Source: Haloglomus salinum (lineage in GTDB: Archaea > Halobacteriota > Halobacteria > Halobacteriales > Haloarculaceae). From it: 64,000 nucleotides of DNA. Shown in pieces: positions 1 to 7,711 of this stretch. The notes below the pieces were generated by a model. The model did not search any database. It was not told the origin of the DNA and saw nothing but the letters and a program-made list of their open reading frames with translations. The number at the start of each line of letters is the position of its first letter. Positions within the stretch are counted from its first letter, which is position 1. The stretch covers positions 1-64,000 of the forward strand of contig NZ_CP101153.1 in assembly GCF_024298825.1 (NCBI RefSeq), written 5' to 3'. The position numbers were made by a program, and so were the translations under genes.

Positions 1-94
1 TCACCGAGGCGCTGCCCAGGACGGTGTCGTGGCGGGGGTTTCCGGGTGTGCTGACCCGAAACCTCTTATGAGTACACCCCCCTACTTGCAATCA

Positions 95-1312
95 ATGACC
101 GACGCCGTGGACGATGTCGAAATGCCGTACGACGAGAACGCCTCCCAGCAGGAGAAGGTGGAGGCACTCCGTGAGCGGTTAGAGGTGCTAGAGGGGCAGA
201 ACGAGGAGATGCGGGACAAGCTCCTCGACGCCAGCGCGGAGAACAACAAGTACCAGCAGAAGTTAGAGCGGCTCACCCACGAGAACAAGAAGCTCAAGCA
301 GTCGCCGCTGTTCGTCGCGACGGTACAGGAGCTGACGGGCGAGGGAGTCGTCATCAAGCAGCACGGGAACAACCAGGAGGCGCTCACCGAGGTCACCGAC
401 GAGCTGCGGGACCGCCTCGAGCCCGACGACCGCGTGGCGGTGAACAACTCCCTCTCCATCGTGAAGGTACTGGACGACGAGACGGACGTCCGGGCCCGCG
501 TGATGCAGGTCGAGCACAAGCCGGATGTCGGCTACGACGACATCGGCGGCATCGACGAGCAGCTGGAGGAGGTCCGTGAGACGGTCGAGCTCCCGCTCAA
601 GAGCCCGGAGATGTTCGACGATGTCGGCATCGACCCGCCGAGCGGCGTCCTCCTGTACGGCCCGCCGGGCACCGGGAAGACGATGCTCGCCAAGGCGGTC
701 GCCAACCAGACCGACGCGACGTTCATCAAGATGGCCGGGTCCGAACTCGTCCACAAGTTCATCGGCGAGGGTGCGAAGCTGGTCCGGGACCTGTTCGAGC
801 TCGCCCGACAGAACCAGCCAGCCGTCATCTTCATCGACGAGATCGACGCCATCGCCGCCAAGCGGACCGAGTCGAAGACCTCGGGCGACGCCGAGGTCCA
901 GCGGACGATGATGCAGCTGCTCTCCGAGATGGACGGCTTCGACGAGCGCGGTGACATCTCCATCATCGCCGCGACCAACCGCTTCGACATGCTCGACCGC
1001 GCCATCCTCCGGCCGGGCCGCTTCGACCGCCTCATCGAGGTCCCCAAGCCCGACGCCGAGGGCCGCGAGATCATCTTCCAGATCCACACCCGCAGCATGA
1101 ACGTCGCCGACGACGTCGACTACGAGAACCTCGCCGAGGTAGCCGACGGCGCCTCCGGGGCCGACATCAAGGCGGTCTGTACGGAGGCCGGTATGTTCGC
1201 CATCCGCGACGACCGCACGGAGGTCCGGCTGAAGGACTTCGAGCAGGCCTGGGAGAAGATCCAGCAGGAGGACGAGGAGGACGAGGACGAGATCTCGAAG
1301 ACGTTCGCGTAA
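95..1312 (+). CDS. pan: Proteasome-activating nucleotidase (PAN), AAA+ ATPase
   Basis: ATP-dependent unfoldase ring that feeds substrates into the archaeal 20S proteasome. Visible in order: an N-terminal coiled coil (about residues 15-68), an OB-type linker, then the AAA+ core with Walker A GPPGTGKT (189-196), Walker B IFIDEIDA (Asp248/Glu249), the second region of homology and LRPGRFDR. At 405 aa the length is normal. Starts at 29 and 68 are also open, but CTTAT at 64-68 lies 27 bases before the ATG at 95, the leaderless pattern of this window, and the resulting N-terminus (MTDAVDDV) fits haloarchaeal PANs as I remember them. The C-terminus is TFA, a weak match to the HbYX proteasome-docking motif. 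The proteasome beta gene lies about 53 kb downstream, not adjacent. Confidence 0.96.
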   Translation: MTDAVDDVEMPYDENASQQEKVEALRERLEVLEGQNEEMRDKLLDASAENNKYQQKLERLTHENKKLKQSPLFVATVQELTGEGVVIKQHGNNQEALTEVTDELRDRLEPDDRVAVNNSLSIVKVLDDETDVRARVMQVEHKPDVGYDDIGGIDEQLEEVRETVELPLKSPEMFDDVGIDPPSGVLLYGPPGTGKTMLAKAVANQTDATFIKMAGSELVHKFIGEGAKLVRDLFELARQNQPAVIFIDEIDAIAAKRTESKTSGDAEVQRTMMQLLSEMDGFDERGDISIIAATNRFDMLDRAILRPGRFDRLIEVPKPDAEGREIIFQIHTRSMNVADDVDYENLAEVADGASGADIKAVCTEAGMFAIRDDRTEVRLKDFEQAWEKIQQEDEEDEDEISKTFA

Positions 1313-1343
1313 GCTCGTTGTTTTCGCCATAATCGTCATATTC

Positions 1344-1366
1344 CCGATTTATCGCAGATAAATCGG
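1344..1366. terminator. Perfect AT-rich hairpin between convergent genes
   Basis: Ten-base arms CCGATTTATC and GATAAATCGG flank a 3-base loop, between the convergent ends of pan and the photolyase. A T-rich run (TTGTTTTCG) follows the pan stop. A bidirectional terminator is the simplest reading. A protein-binding site is the alternative. Confidence 0.5.
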
Positions 1367-1412
1367 CATTTCGACGTGATCTTGGACACAGCAGTGGTGC
1401 CGTCGATGCCGC

Positions 1413-1434
1413 CACGTCGGCGCAGGCCGACGTG
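1413..1434. terminator. GC-rich hairpin between convergent genes
   Basis: CACGTCGG and CCGACGTG form perfect 8-base arms around a 6-base loop, in the same convergent gap (1313-1508) as the AT-rich hairpin. It probably relates to transcript ends of the leftward photolyase gene. No gene is seen in this gap. Confidence 0.4.
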
Positions 1435-1508
1435 ACGCGGGGGCCCACGAACACGAGTCGCCCGACGCGTGACCGGACCGGTAGGAGGCGGAGCGGCGGC
1501 TCCGACGC

Positions 1509-2951
1509 TCAGTCCTCGTCGGGGTCCTCGCCGCGTGCCCGCTTGAACATCGCGAGCGCCTGCTCGCGGCGTTCGGCGTGGTCGACGATGGGAGCCGGGT
1601 AGTCCGGAGCCAACCGCTCGCGCTCGTCGTCGGAGCGTTCGTGCCACGAGTGGATATCGTCGGCGTTCACGCCCGCCAGTTCCGGGATGTACTGCTTGAT
1701 GTACTCCGCGGCAGGGTCGTAGCGCTCGCCCTGGGTCATGGGGTTGAAGATGCGGAAGTAGGGCTGCGCGTCGGTGCCGGTGGAGGCGGCCCACTGCCAG
1801 CCGCCGTTGTCGTTGGCGGTGTCGTGGTCGACCAGCCGCTCCCGGAAGTGGGCGTAGCCGTGGCGCCAGTCCAAGAGGAGGTCCTTCGTGAGGAAGGATG
1901 CGACGATCATCCGGACGCGGTTGTGCATGTACGCCTCCTCACGGAGCTGGCGCATCCCCGCGTCCACGATGGGGTAGCCCGTCTCGCCGCGCTTCCACGC
2001 CCCGAGTTCCTCGCCGGGGTCGTTCCAGTCGATGGGCTCCTCGTACTGCTTGTAGTTCTCCGTGACGACCTCGGGGTTGAAGTTGAGGACGTGATGGTAG
2101 AACTCGCGCCACGCCAGCTGGCTCCGGAACTCGTCCACCGAGTCGCGAGCCGACTCGTCGGGTGCGTCGGTCCGCGCCGCGGCGACCGCATCCGACACCT
2201 CGCGCACGCCGATGGTTCCGTAGTGGAGATGCGCGGAGAGACGCGAGGTGCAGCGGTCCGCCGGGTAGTCCCGGCGGTCGTCGTACTCGTAGACATCGCT
2301 CGCGAGGAACTCGTCGAGTCGCTCGCGGGCGGCCTCGTAGCCGGCGGGCGGCACGTCGGCCTCCGGCGCGTCGAACCCGAGGTCCGCGAGGGTCGGGAGG
2401 TTACCGGGGTCGGCGGGTGTAGCGAGGCGGTCCGCGTCCGGGGTGGGGTACGGGTGGGCCTTCTCGCGGTCGCGCCACTTCTTCCAGAAGTAGGTGTAGA
2501 CGGAGTAGGGCTCGCCGGCGTTGGTGGTGATGGACCCTGGTTCGTGGTGGAGCGCGTCGTGGTACGCCGCGACCCGGACGTCCGCGTCGTCGAGCGCCGC
2601 ACGGACGGCATCATCACGCTCGCGGGCGAGACCGGAGTAGTCTCGGTTCCAGACGACACCGGTGGCGTCGAACTCGTCAGCGACCGCGGGGAGGACCGTG
2701 GTCGGGTCGCCCCGGCGGAGGAGCAGGTCGCCGCCACGGTCACGATACGCGGCGCGGAGCGAATCCAGCGCGTCGAGCAGGAACGCGACCCGAGGTGGCG
2801 ATGCGTGGTCGAGCACGGCATCGTCGAAGACGAACAGGCCCAGTGCGGGCCCCTCGCCGGGCGCCGGGTCGCCCCCCTCGACGCCGGCCGCGGCCGCCAG
2901 CCCCCGGTTGTCCGTGACCCGCAGGTCCGCCCGGTGCCAGTGAAGACGCAT
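1509..2951 (-). CDS. phr: Deoxyribodipyrimidine photolyase / cryptochrome family
   Basis: Light-driven repair of UV pyrimidine dimers using FAD. The 480-aa protein starts with the alpha/beta photolyase domain (LHWHRADLRVTDNRG) and continues into the all-alpha FAD domain, with the characteristic LAWREFYHH, MRQLREEAYMHNRVRM and NDNGGWQWAASTGTDAQPYF blocks and a closing RIFNPMTQGERYDP block. The start at 2951 is preferred over an in-frame ATG at 2978 because it begins directly with the conserved first strand and a TATA-like CTGTATGC lies near -28. The tail is short and acidic (RARGEDPDED). Assignment as a CPD photolyase rather than a cryptochrome rests on overall resemblance. The gene diverges from the UspA gene. 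Confidence 0.93.
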   Translation of the reverse strand: MRLHWHRADLRVTDNRGLAAAAGVEGGDPAPGEGPALGLFVFDDAVLDHASPPRVAFLLDALDSLRAAYRDRGGDLLLRRGDPTTVLPAVADEFDATGVVWNRDYSGLARERDDAVRAALDDADVRVAAYHDALHHEPGSITTNAGEPYSVYTYFWKKWRDREKAHPYPTPDADRLATPADPGNLPTLADLGFDAPEADVPPAGYEAARERLDEFLASDVYEYDDRRDYPADRCTSRLSAHLHYGTIGVREVSDAVAAARTDAPDESARDSVDEFRSQLAWREFYHHVLNFNPEVVTENYKQYEEPIDWNDPGEELGAWKRGETGYPIVDAGMRQLREEAYMHNRVRMIVASFLTKDLLLDWRHGYAHFRERLVDHDTANDNGGWQWAASTGTDAQPYFRIFNPMTQGERYDPAAEYIKQYIPELAGVNADDIHSWHERSDDERERLAPDYPAPIVDHAERREQALAMFKRARGEDPDED

Positions 2952-3087
2952 ACCCGAACGGAGGCGCGGGCGGCGCATACAGGTTCGGGTCCTCCACGGC
3001 CTCGGCCGATTCCGACCCGTCCCGGCCGGTGGCTCCCAGATGGCCGTGGCCCGGGCGATTTACGGGCCGGGGCGTCCAGCAGTTCGT

Positions 3088-3600
3088 ATGAGCGACGAGA
3101 CGGACACCGAAACGGCTGACGGCGGCGAGTCGGCGGACGACGCGACCGCGAGCGTCCTCGAGGACGACCACAAGAACGTCCTCGTACCCATCGATGGCTC
3201 GACGCAGTCCGACACCGCCCTCCAGCACGCGCTGGATTCGTTCGACGGCGCGACGCTGACCCTGCTCCACGTCATCAATCCGGCGCGGGCGGGCTACGGC
3301 GCCCAGGCCGGCATTCCGACCTCCTCGGAGGAGTGGCTCGAGGAAGCCGAAGACGAGGCGGACGCGCTGTTCGCGGGCGCCAGGGAGCGAGCGCACAGCT
3401 ACGATGTCGACATCGAGACGGTGACGGAGATCGGGAACCCCTCGCGGGTCATCGTCGAGTTCACCGAGGACGAGGAGCACGATGTCGACCACGTCGTGAT
3501 GGGGTCACACGGCCGGGCCGGTCTGTCGCGGGTACTGCTCGGCAGTGTCGCGGAGAACGTGGTCCGGCGCTCGACCGTCCCCGTGACGGTCGTCCGCTGA
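3088..3600 (+). CDS. UspA-family universal stress protein
   Basis: A single UspA domain of 170 aa. An acidic N-terminal extension of about 35 residues is followed by NVLVPIDGS (the first strand with its conserved Asp) and the nucleotide-binding signature GSHGRAGLSRVLLGSVAE, which fits the ATP-binding G-2x-G-9x-G(S/T) class. The start at 3088 is chosen because ATTTAC lies about 28 bases upstream. The longer frame from 3040 would read through that promoter. It is likely a cytoplasmic stress-response nucleotide-binding protein. The partner is unknown. It is monocistronic and diverges from the photolyase. Confidence 0.9.
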   Translation: MSDETDTETADGGESADDATASVLEDDHKNVLVPIDGSTQSDTALQHALDSFDGATLTLLHVINPARAGYGAQAGIPTSSEEWLEEAEDEADALFAGARERAHSYDVDIETVTEIGNPSRVIVEFTEDEEHDVDHVVMGSHGRAGLSRVLLGSVAENVVRRSTVPVTVVR

Positions 3601-3667
3601 CCTGCCCGGTGGCACAGCCGACCGGCGCCGCCGCCGGACTTATGAGTCGGTAGTCGAAGGGCCGAAC

Positions 3668-4090
3668 GTGGGCGAGACGAGTTCCGACCTCGGCCGGGAG
3701 ACCGTGCTCGACCTCCTGAGCGCCAGCCGGCGGCTCGCGGCCGTGGTCGCTGTCGAGGAGGCGGACGAACCGGTCTCCAGCGGCGAGCTCGCGACGATGA
3801 CCGTCGCAGCCGAGCACGGCCGCTCGCCCGGACGGCTGGGCGGGCGGAGTGCCAGCGCCGTCAAGTCCGACCTGGAGAGCGACCACCTGCCACAGCTGGT
3901 CGCACACGACGTGCTACGCGACGCCGAGGGGGGATACGAGGCGGGTTCGAACCTCGATAGCCTCCTGTCGGTTGTCGACGTAACGATGGATGGGAGAGGC
4001 GGCACCCCCCCGCTCAGGACGAACGAGCGCCAACCCGGCGATACCGGCAGTCCTGCAGTCGGCGGGAGCGGGCGCGACACGGATATTTAA
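3668..4090 (+). CDS. Winged-helix regulator-like protein (DUF7344 type)
   Basis: A 140-aa protein with a GTG start. CTTATG about 28 bases upstream supports that start, and an ATG inside the TATA element hits a stop within three codons. The sequence ETVLDLLSASRRLAAVVAV, then SSGELATMTVAAE and LESDHLPQLVAHDVLRDAEGGY, matches the pattern I associate with the haloarchaeal DUF7344 winged-helix domain: a helix, an LA-helix, then an HLP helix and wing. The C-terminal 35 residues look disordered. A DNA-binding role is inferred, and no target is evident. The next gene starts 23 bases downstream but has its own TATA element. Confidence 0.7.
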   Translation: MGETSSDLGRETVLDLLSASRRLAAVVAVEEADEPVSSGELATMTVAAEHGRSPGRLGGRSASAVKSDLESDHLPQLVAHDVLRDAEGGYEAGSNLDSLLSVVDVTMDGRGGTPPLRTNERQPGDTGSPAVGGSGRDTDI

Positions 4091-4113
4091 CCCTGGGGGT
4101 CCGTAGGGGACGC

Positions 4114-4950
4114 ATGGACCGCATCCCGTTCGGTATCCGGCGGCTGGACACGACCATCGACGGGGGCGCCCCCGCCGGGAGCGTCGTACTCCTCGCCGGA
4201 GAGGTGGGGGCCGGGGCCCGGGAGTTCATGTACACCTGCACGGTGATGAACGGGCTGATGCAATCCGACCCCGACCTGTTCGACCTCTACTACGGCGACC
4301 TCGCGAAGGGCGCCACCGCGCCCGAGGAAGTACATTACCTCTCCTTTACCTCCGGCGAGCGGAAGGTCCGCCGGGAGATGGAGCTAGCGATGGACGAGGA
4401 ACTGGTCGCCTCCAGTAACCCCTCCATCACGTTCCACGACCTCTCCTCGGAGTTCTTCCAGCTCTCGCCCGTCCCCCGGGAGTGGTACTCGGACCACACG
4501 ACATCGCTCTCGGACCTGAACACCTCGAACGAGCGCCAGTCCGTCCCCTCGGCGCTGGGCGACAAGCTCACCGACAACGCCGCGGGCAACGTCGTCGTCG
4601 TCGACTCGTTGACCGACCTCGTGTCGGCGGCCGGCGACGACCTCTCGTGGGACGACATCCCGGTCCTGCTGAAGGGCATCGCCCGGGCGGCGTTCGACTG
4701 GCAGGGGCTCATCCTCGTCCACGTCAACAAGGAGAGCCTCTCGGACCTGGAGCACGGGCAGTTGATGGACGCCGCCGACGGGACGCTCCTGTTCGAGTGG
4801 GAGGCCGGCGGCTCCACCCGCGCCCGGACGCTCGTCGTCAAGCAGTTCCGTGGGGTCCTCTCCCGTATCGAGGAGGAGAACATCGTCCGGTTCGAGACGG
4901 AGATCGGCGACGCCGGCTTCGACATCAGCGACGTCCGGAAGATCAGATAG
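4114..4950 (+). CDS. HTR-like / KaiC-RAD55-type ATPase fold with degenerate P-loop
   Basis: This 278-aa protein keeps the RecA/KaiC layout. The N-terminus IPFGIRRLDTTIDGGAPAGSVVLL is followed by the P-loop position (residues 29-37) reading GEVGAGARE, where the invariant Lys-Thr is replaced by Ala-Arg. A Walker B-like strand GNVVVVDSLTDLVS comes later, and the C-terminal part (TLVVKQFRGVLSR) also resembles RAD55-like proteins. Haloarchaeal relatives are usually named HTR-like protein after an association with transducer genes. No transducer is present here. ATP binding is doubtful given the missing Lys. TTTAA at 4085-4089 gives a leaderless start at 4114. The role is unknown, and regulation or signalling is only an inference. 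Confidence 0.75.
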   Translation: MDRIPFGIRRLDTTIDGGAPAGSVVLLAGEVGAGAREFMYTCTVMNGLMQSDPDLFDLYYGDLAKGATAPEEVHYLSFTSGERKVRREMELAMDEELVASSNPSITFHDLSSEFFQLSPVPREWYSDHTTSLSDLNTSNERQSVPSALGDKLTDNAAGNVVVVDSLTDLVSAAGDDLSWDDIPVLLKGIARAAFDWQGLILVHVNKESLSDLEHGQLMDAADGTLLFEWEAGGSTRARTLVVKQFRGVLSRIEEENIVRFETEIGDAGFDISDVRKIR

Positions 4951-5043
4951 CGGCGCCGGAATCCTGGATCTTCCGGCGGCAGTTCGACAGGCGCCGGACA
5001 TCACCGGAGGAACGCTTTAATGAGCCCACTTGCAAAGGAGGGT

Positions 5044-6048
5044 ATGGAAAACGAGTCAACCGAGGGCCGGACCCTGTCGCTGGAGTTGCCGGCGGCCCTC
5101 GATGAGTGGCTCACCGAACGCGCGTCGGAGCTCGACGTGGACCGTTCGGAACTCATCAGACAGCTTATCGGCGGGTATCAGGTCGCTGCGGACGCGGCGG
5201 ACGAGGAGTCCGTCGAGGCACTCGAAGGAGCCATCGAGACCGGAACACTGGATGTCGAGGCGACCGTCCGGAGTACCGTCGACGACGCCGTCTCGTCGGC
5301 TGCTCCGGACGAGGCCGCCATCGCCGCCCGGGTCACCGACCAGGTCGACGACCGCATCGACGCCCTGGAGGCGGAGATGGACGAGAATCTGGACGACATC
5401 CGTCGGCGTGTCGTACAGGTCAAACAGGAGGCTGACGCGAAGGCCCCGGCCGACCACACCCACCCCGAACTGGAAGGCGTCGAGCAGGTGGCCAGCGAGG
5501 TCGAGCGGCTCCGCGAGCAGGTCGCCGAGCTGGAGGGGCAGACCGGTCGGAGCGACGAACTCGCCGCAGAACTCGAGGACGTACAGGAGAAGCTCACGCG
5601 GCTGGCCCGGGCGGTCGTCAGCATGCGCGAGGACGAGAGTGGCGGCCGGGACGAGACGCTCGACGACATCAGGCGGAAGGCAGCACGAGAGGGGTACGAA
5701 CAGGCGACCTGCGGGGCCTGCGGGGAGTCCGTCCGCGTCGGCCTGCTCCCCGAGGCGGCGTGCCCGCACTGCGATAGCCCGTTCGGCGACATCGTCGACC
5801 GCTCGGGCAGCCTGTTCGGGTCGTCCCCGCGGCTGGTGGGCACCCACGACGGTGGCGAGGACGAGCGGCTGGCCGACGGCGCAGCCGGGGACGAGCCGAC
5901 CGGGACGGATACCGCGTCAGGCATCACGCCGGAGACCACCCGGGGCGACGGGTCGACCTCACCCGACGAGGCGGACGAGGACTCGGAGAAGCCGACCACC
6001 GGCGACGATGGGGAGGCCGTGAGTACCGACGGAGGAAGCGATGACTGA
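5044..6048 (+). CDS. Ribbon-helix-helix, coiled-coil and zinc-ribbon protein
   Basis: Unusual domain order in 334 aa. Residues 1-45 form a CopG/ribbon-helix-helix segment (TLSLELPAALDEWLTERA, then VDRSELIRQLI). A coiled coil rich in Glu and Asp spans about 90-210. A CxxC-x(14)-CxxC zinc ribbon (CGAC and CPHC) lies near 225-250, followed by a roughly 85-residue acidic disordered tail. An in-frame ATG at 5020 has a GGAGG nine bases upstream. However, TTTAA at 5016-5020 sits 27 bases before the ATG at 5044, the local leaderless pattern, so 5044 is preferred. It overlaps the next gene by 8 bases. A DNA-binding scaffold is inferred. It somewhat recalls the haloarchaeal CdrL-type long RHH proteins, but identity is not established. 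Confidence 0.75.
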   Translation: MENESTEGRTLSLELPAALDEWLTERASELDVDRSELIRQLIGGYQVAADAADEESVEALEGAIETGTLDVEATVRSTVDDAVSSAAPDEAAIAARVTDQVDDRIDALEAEMDENLDDIRRRVVQVKQEADAKAPADHTHPELEGVEQVASEVERLREQVAELEGQTGRSDELAAELEDVQEKLTRLARAVVSMREDESGGRDETLDDIRRKAAREGYEQATCGACGESVRVGLLPEAACPHCDSPFGDIVDRSGSLFGSSPRLVGTHDGGEDERLADGAAGDEPTGTDTASGITPETTRGDGSTSPDEADEDSEKPTTGDDGEAVSTDGGSDD

Positions 6049-6727
6049 GGACGACACCGAGGAGTTCGAGCCCTCGGCGAACGACGGTGGCGGGGACGGC
6101 GAAGGGGACAGTGACGGGACTCCGGACCCGTTCGCCGACAGCGAGGGCGGCGAGGCGCCGGACGACCCGTTCGCGGAACTCGGGGACGATGATGGTGAGT
6201 CGGATCCGTTCGCCGACATCGAGGGCGTCGAGGTCGAGGACGACCCGTTCACCGACCTCAGCGTCGGTGACGGCGACCCCTCGACCGACTTCGGACCCTC
6301 GGACAACACCCTGTTCACGGACGAGGAGGGGGCCGCCCTCGACGATGAGGCCGTCTGGGAGCAGATCGACGGCAACGCCGACGAGGCAGCGACGGTTCCC
6401 GACCTCGACGAGGACCTGGGAGAGTCGGCCGACGGAGCGGTCGAGACAGGCGAGACCGTGGTGAAGAAACGGAGCTACTGCGAGCGGTGTGAGCACTTCT
6501 CGCAGCCACCAGAGGTCTCCTGCGGGTATCCGAACTCGGAGATCGTCGAGCTCGTCGACACTGGCCGGTTCCGGGTCCGGAACTGCCCCATCGTCGAACG
6601 GCGCCAGAGCCGTGACATCAGCAGTATCGCCGACGGGGGCGGGGCGACCGACCCCGAACTGGCGGCCGGCGACGACGCCGACACCACCGGCACCACCGAC
6701 ACCGCCGACTCGAGCACCGACGACTGA
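6041..6727 (+). CDS. Acidic DPF-repeat protein with C-terminal cysteine domain
   Basis: A 228-aa protein that I cannot assign to a named function. The N-terminal 100 residues are acidic and low in complexity, with four spaced copies of a short motif (DPFADS, DPFAEL, DPFADI, DPFTDL). After another acidic stretch comes a compact cysteine domain: KRSYCERCEHFSQ, then a Cys before GYPNSEIVELVD and FRVRNCPIV. It could bind a metal through Cys-x2-Cys, Cys and Cys. The tail is acidic and Thr-rich. It starts inside the end of the RHH/coiled-coil gene, so the two are translationally coupled and may act together. The DPF repeats look like linear binding motifs. Confidence 0.7.
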   Translation: MTEDDTEEFEPSANDGGGDGEGDSDGTPDPFADSEGGEAPDDPFAELGDDDGESDPFADIEGVEVEDDPFTDLSVGDGDPSTDFGPSDNTLFTDEEGAALDDEAVWEQIDGNADEAATVPDLDEDLGESADGAVETGETVVKKRSYCERCEHFSQPPEVSCGYPNSEIVELVDTGRFRVRNCPIVERRQSRDISSIADGGGATDPELAAGDDADTTGTTDTADSSTDD

Positions 6728-6775
6728 CCCGGGCGGAACCGGGACCGACTTCTCCGTCGACCCACGACACCCGCC

Positions 6776-7102
6776 ATGGTCGAGTTCTGCGACGACTGCG
6801 GCTCGCTGATGCACGCCGACGACGACGAGATGGTCTGCTCGTCCTGTGGCGCCCGGCAGGGCCGGGACGCCGAGCGCGAGGCGGAGTTCGTCTCCACGGA
6901 GGAGCAGTCCGACGACGACGTCATCGAGACCGAGGAGGGCGCTGAGTTCGAGGGCAAGCCCACCGACGACAGCGTCCACTGTGACGAATGCGGACACGGC
7001 GTCGCCTGGTACACCATCAAACAGACCGGTTCAGCCGACGAGCCGCCGACACGTTTCTTCAAATGCAAGGAGTGTGGCCACCGCTGGCGGGATTACAGCT
7101 GA
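6776..7102 (+). CDS. tfs: Transcription elongation factor TFS (TFIIS/RPB9-like)
   Basis: Stimulates transcript cleavage by backtracked archaeal RNA polymerase. At 108 aa, it has an N-terminal zinc ribbon (CDDCGSLM and CSSCGARQ) and a C-terminal TFIIS-type ribbon (CDECG and CKECGHRWRDYS). The acidic hairpin tip SADEPPTRFF retains the Asp-Glu pair needed for cleavage activity. The linker is very acidic, as expected for a haloarchaeon. The gene lies 48 bases after the DPF-repeat gene, in the same direction. Co-transcription is possible. Confidence 0.93.
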   Translation: MVEFCDDCGSLMHADDDEMVCSSCGARQGRDAEREAEFVSTEEQSDDDVIETEEGAEFEGKPTDDSVHCDECGHGVAWYTIKQTGSADEPPTRFFKCKECGHRWRDYS

Positions 7103-7186
7103 GCCGTCGACTCGCCACTCAGGGCCCTCTGGTGGGTGCTCCCGGAACCGGGAAACCGTTAACTATCTGATCGATCACCTGATTCT

Positions 7187-7333
7187 ATGGCTCTGGTCTG
7201 TGGTAACTGCGGCGGTGACATCGCGGTACCGGTGGTGTACGAGGATGCGCAAGGCCCTCTCACCGACCCCTGTTGTGTAGATTGTGGAAAGAAGGTGAAG
7301 CTCTGGGACGAGGGGTCCCGTAGTACGATTTGA
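7187..7333 (+). CDS. Small zinc-finger protein, 48 aa
   Basis: A short gene of 48 codons beginning MALVCGNCGGDIAVPVVYED and ending in GSRSTI. The Cys-x2-Cys near the N-terminus and the CCVDC near residue 30 form a plausible zinc site. GTTAAC at 7158-7163 is placed 24-29 bases before the ATG, matching the leaderless promoters of neighbouring genes. Haloarchaea encode many such small zinc-finger proteins, and I cannot assign a function. It is tandem with tfs and convergent with the next small zinc-finger gene. Confidence 0.7.
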   Translation: MALVCGNCGGDIAVPVVYEDAQGPLTDPCCVDCGKKVKLWDEGSRSTI

Positions 7334-7471
7334 GCGGATACCACCCCGACCGATGCTCCCACCGAGTGTCAGACCCGGGGAGAGTGTTCGCGGGAAGGCG
7401 CGAGCGGGGCGAACCGCCAGCAGCCATAGATACTTCTGGCGGCATCGCGGTCAGGCGCGCAAACGCCCGCG

Positions 7472-7681
7472 TCAGTCGATATCGAACCGATTCGACTGGA
7501 TGTTGCCCTGCGTATCGACGTAGCCGCCGGTCGCCGACTCCTTGGCGATGCCGCCGAGGACGGCCTCGCAGTCCGGACACGTCACCAGCCCGTTGAGCAA
7601 CACCAGTTCGTCGTCGGTCTCGAACGTGGGCAGGAAGTCGTCACGGTTCCCGTCGTAGTCGCAGTGTGGACATCGCGGCAT
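7472..7681 (-). CDS. Small zinc-finger protein, 69 aa
   Basis: A 69-aa protein with CPHC at residues 4-7 and CPDC near residues 35-38, a typical two-knuckle zinc site. These are separated by an acidic segment (DDFLPTFETDDELVLLNG) and followed by a polar tail ending QSNRFDID. The size and layout match the family of small CPxC-type zinc-finger proteins abundant in haloarchaea. No clear TATA element is seen upstream. It ends convergently with the preceding 48-aa zinc-finger gene, with a 138-base gap that shows nothing further. The function is unknown. Confidence 0.75.
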   Translation of the reverse strand: MPRCPHCDYDGNRDDFLPTFETDDELVLLNGLVTCPDCEAVLGGIAKESATGGYVDTQGNIQSNRFDID

Positions 7682-7711
7682 GTCGAGTGGGGCTAGACGG
7701 CGTGGCGCCCC

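Noticed and set aside
29-94. Longer pan start codons at 29 and 68
   Set aside because: The CTTAT element at 64-68 lies 27 bases before the ATG at 95, and the N-terminus from 95 fits the family.
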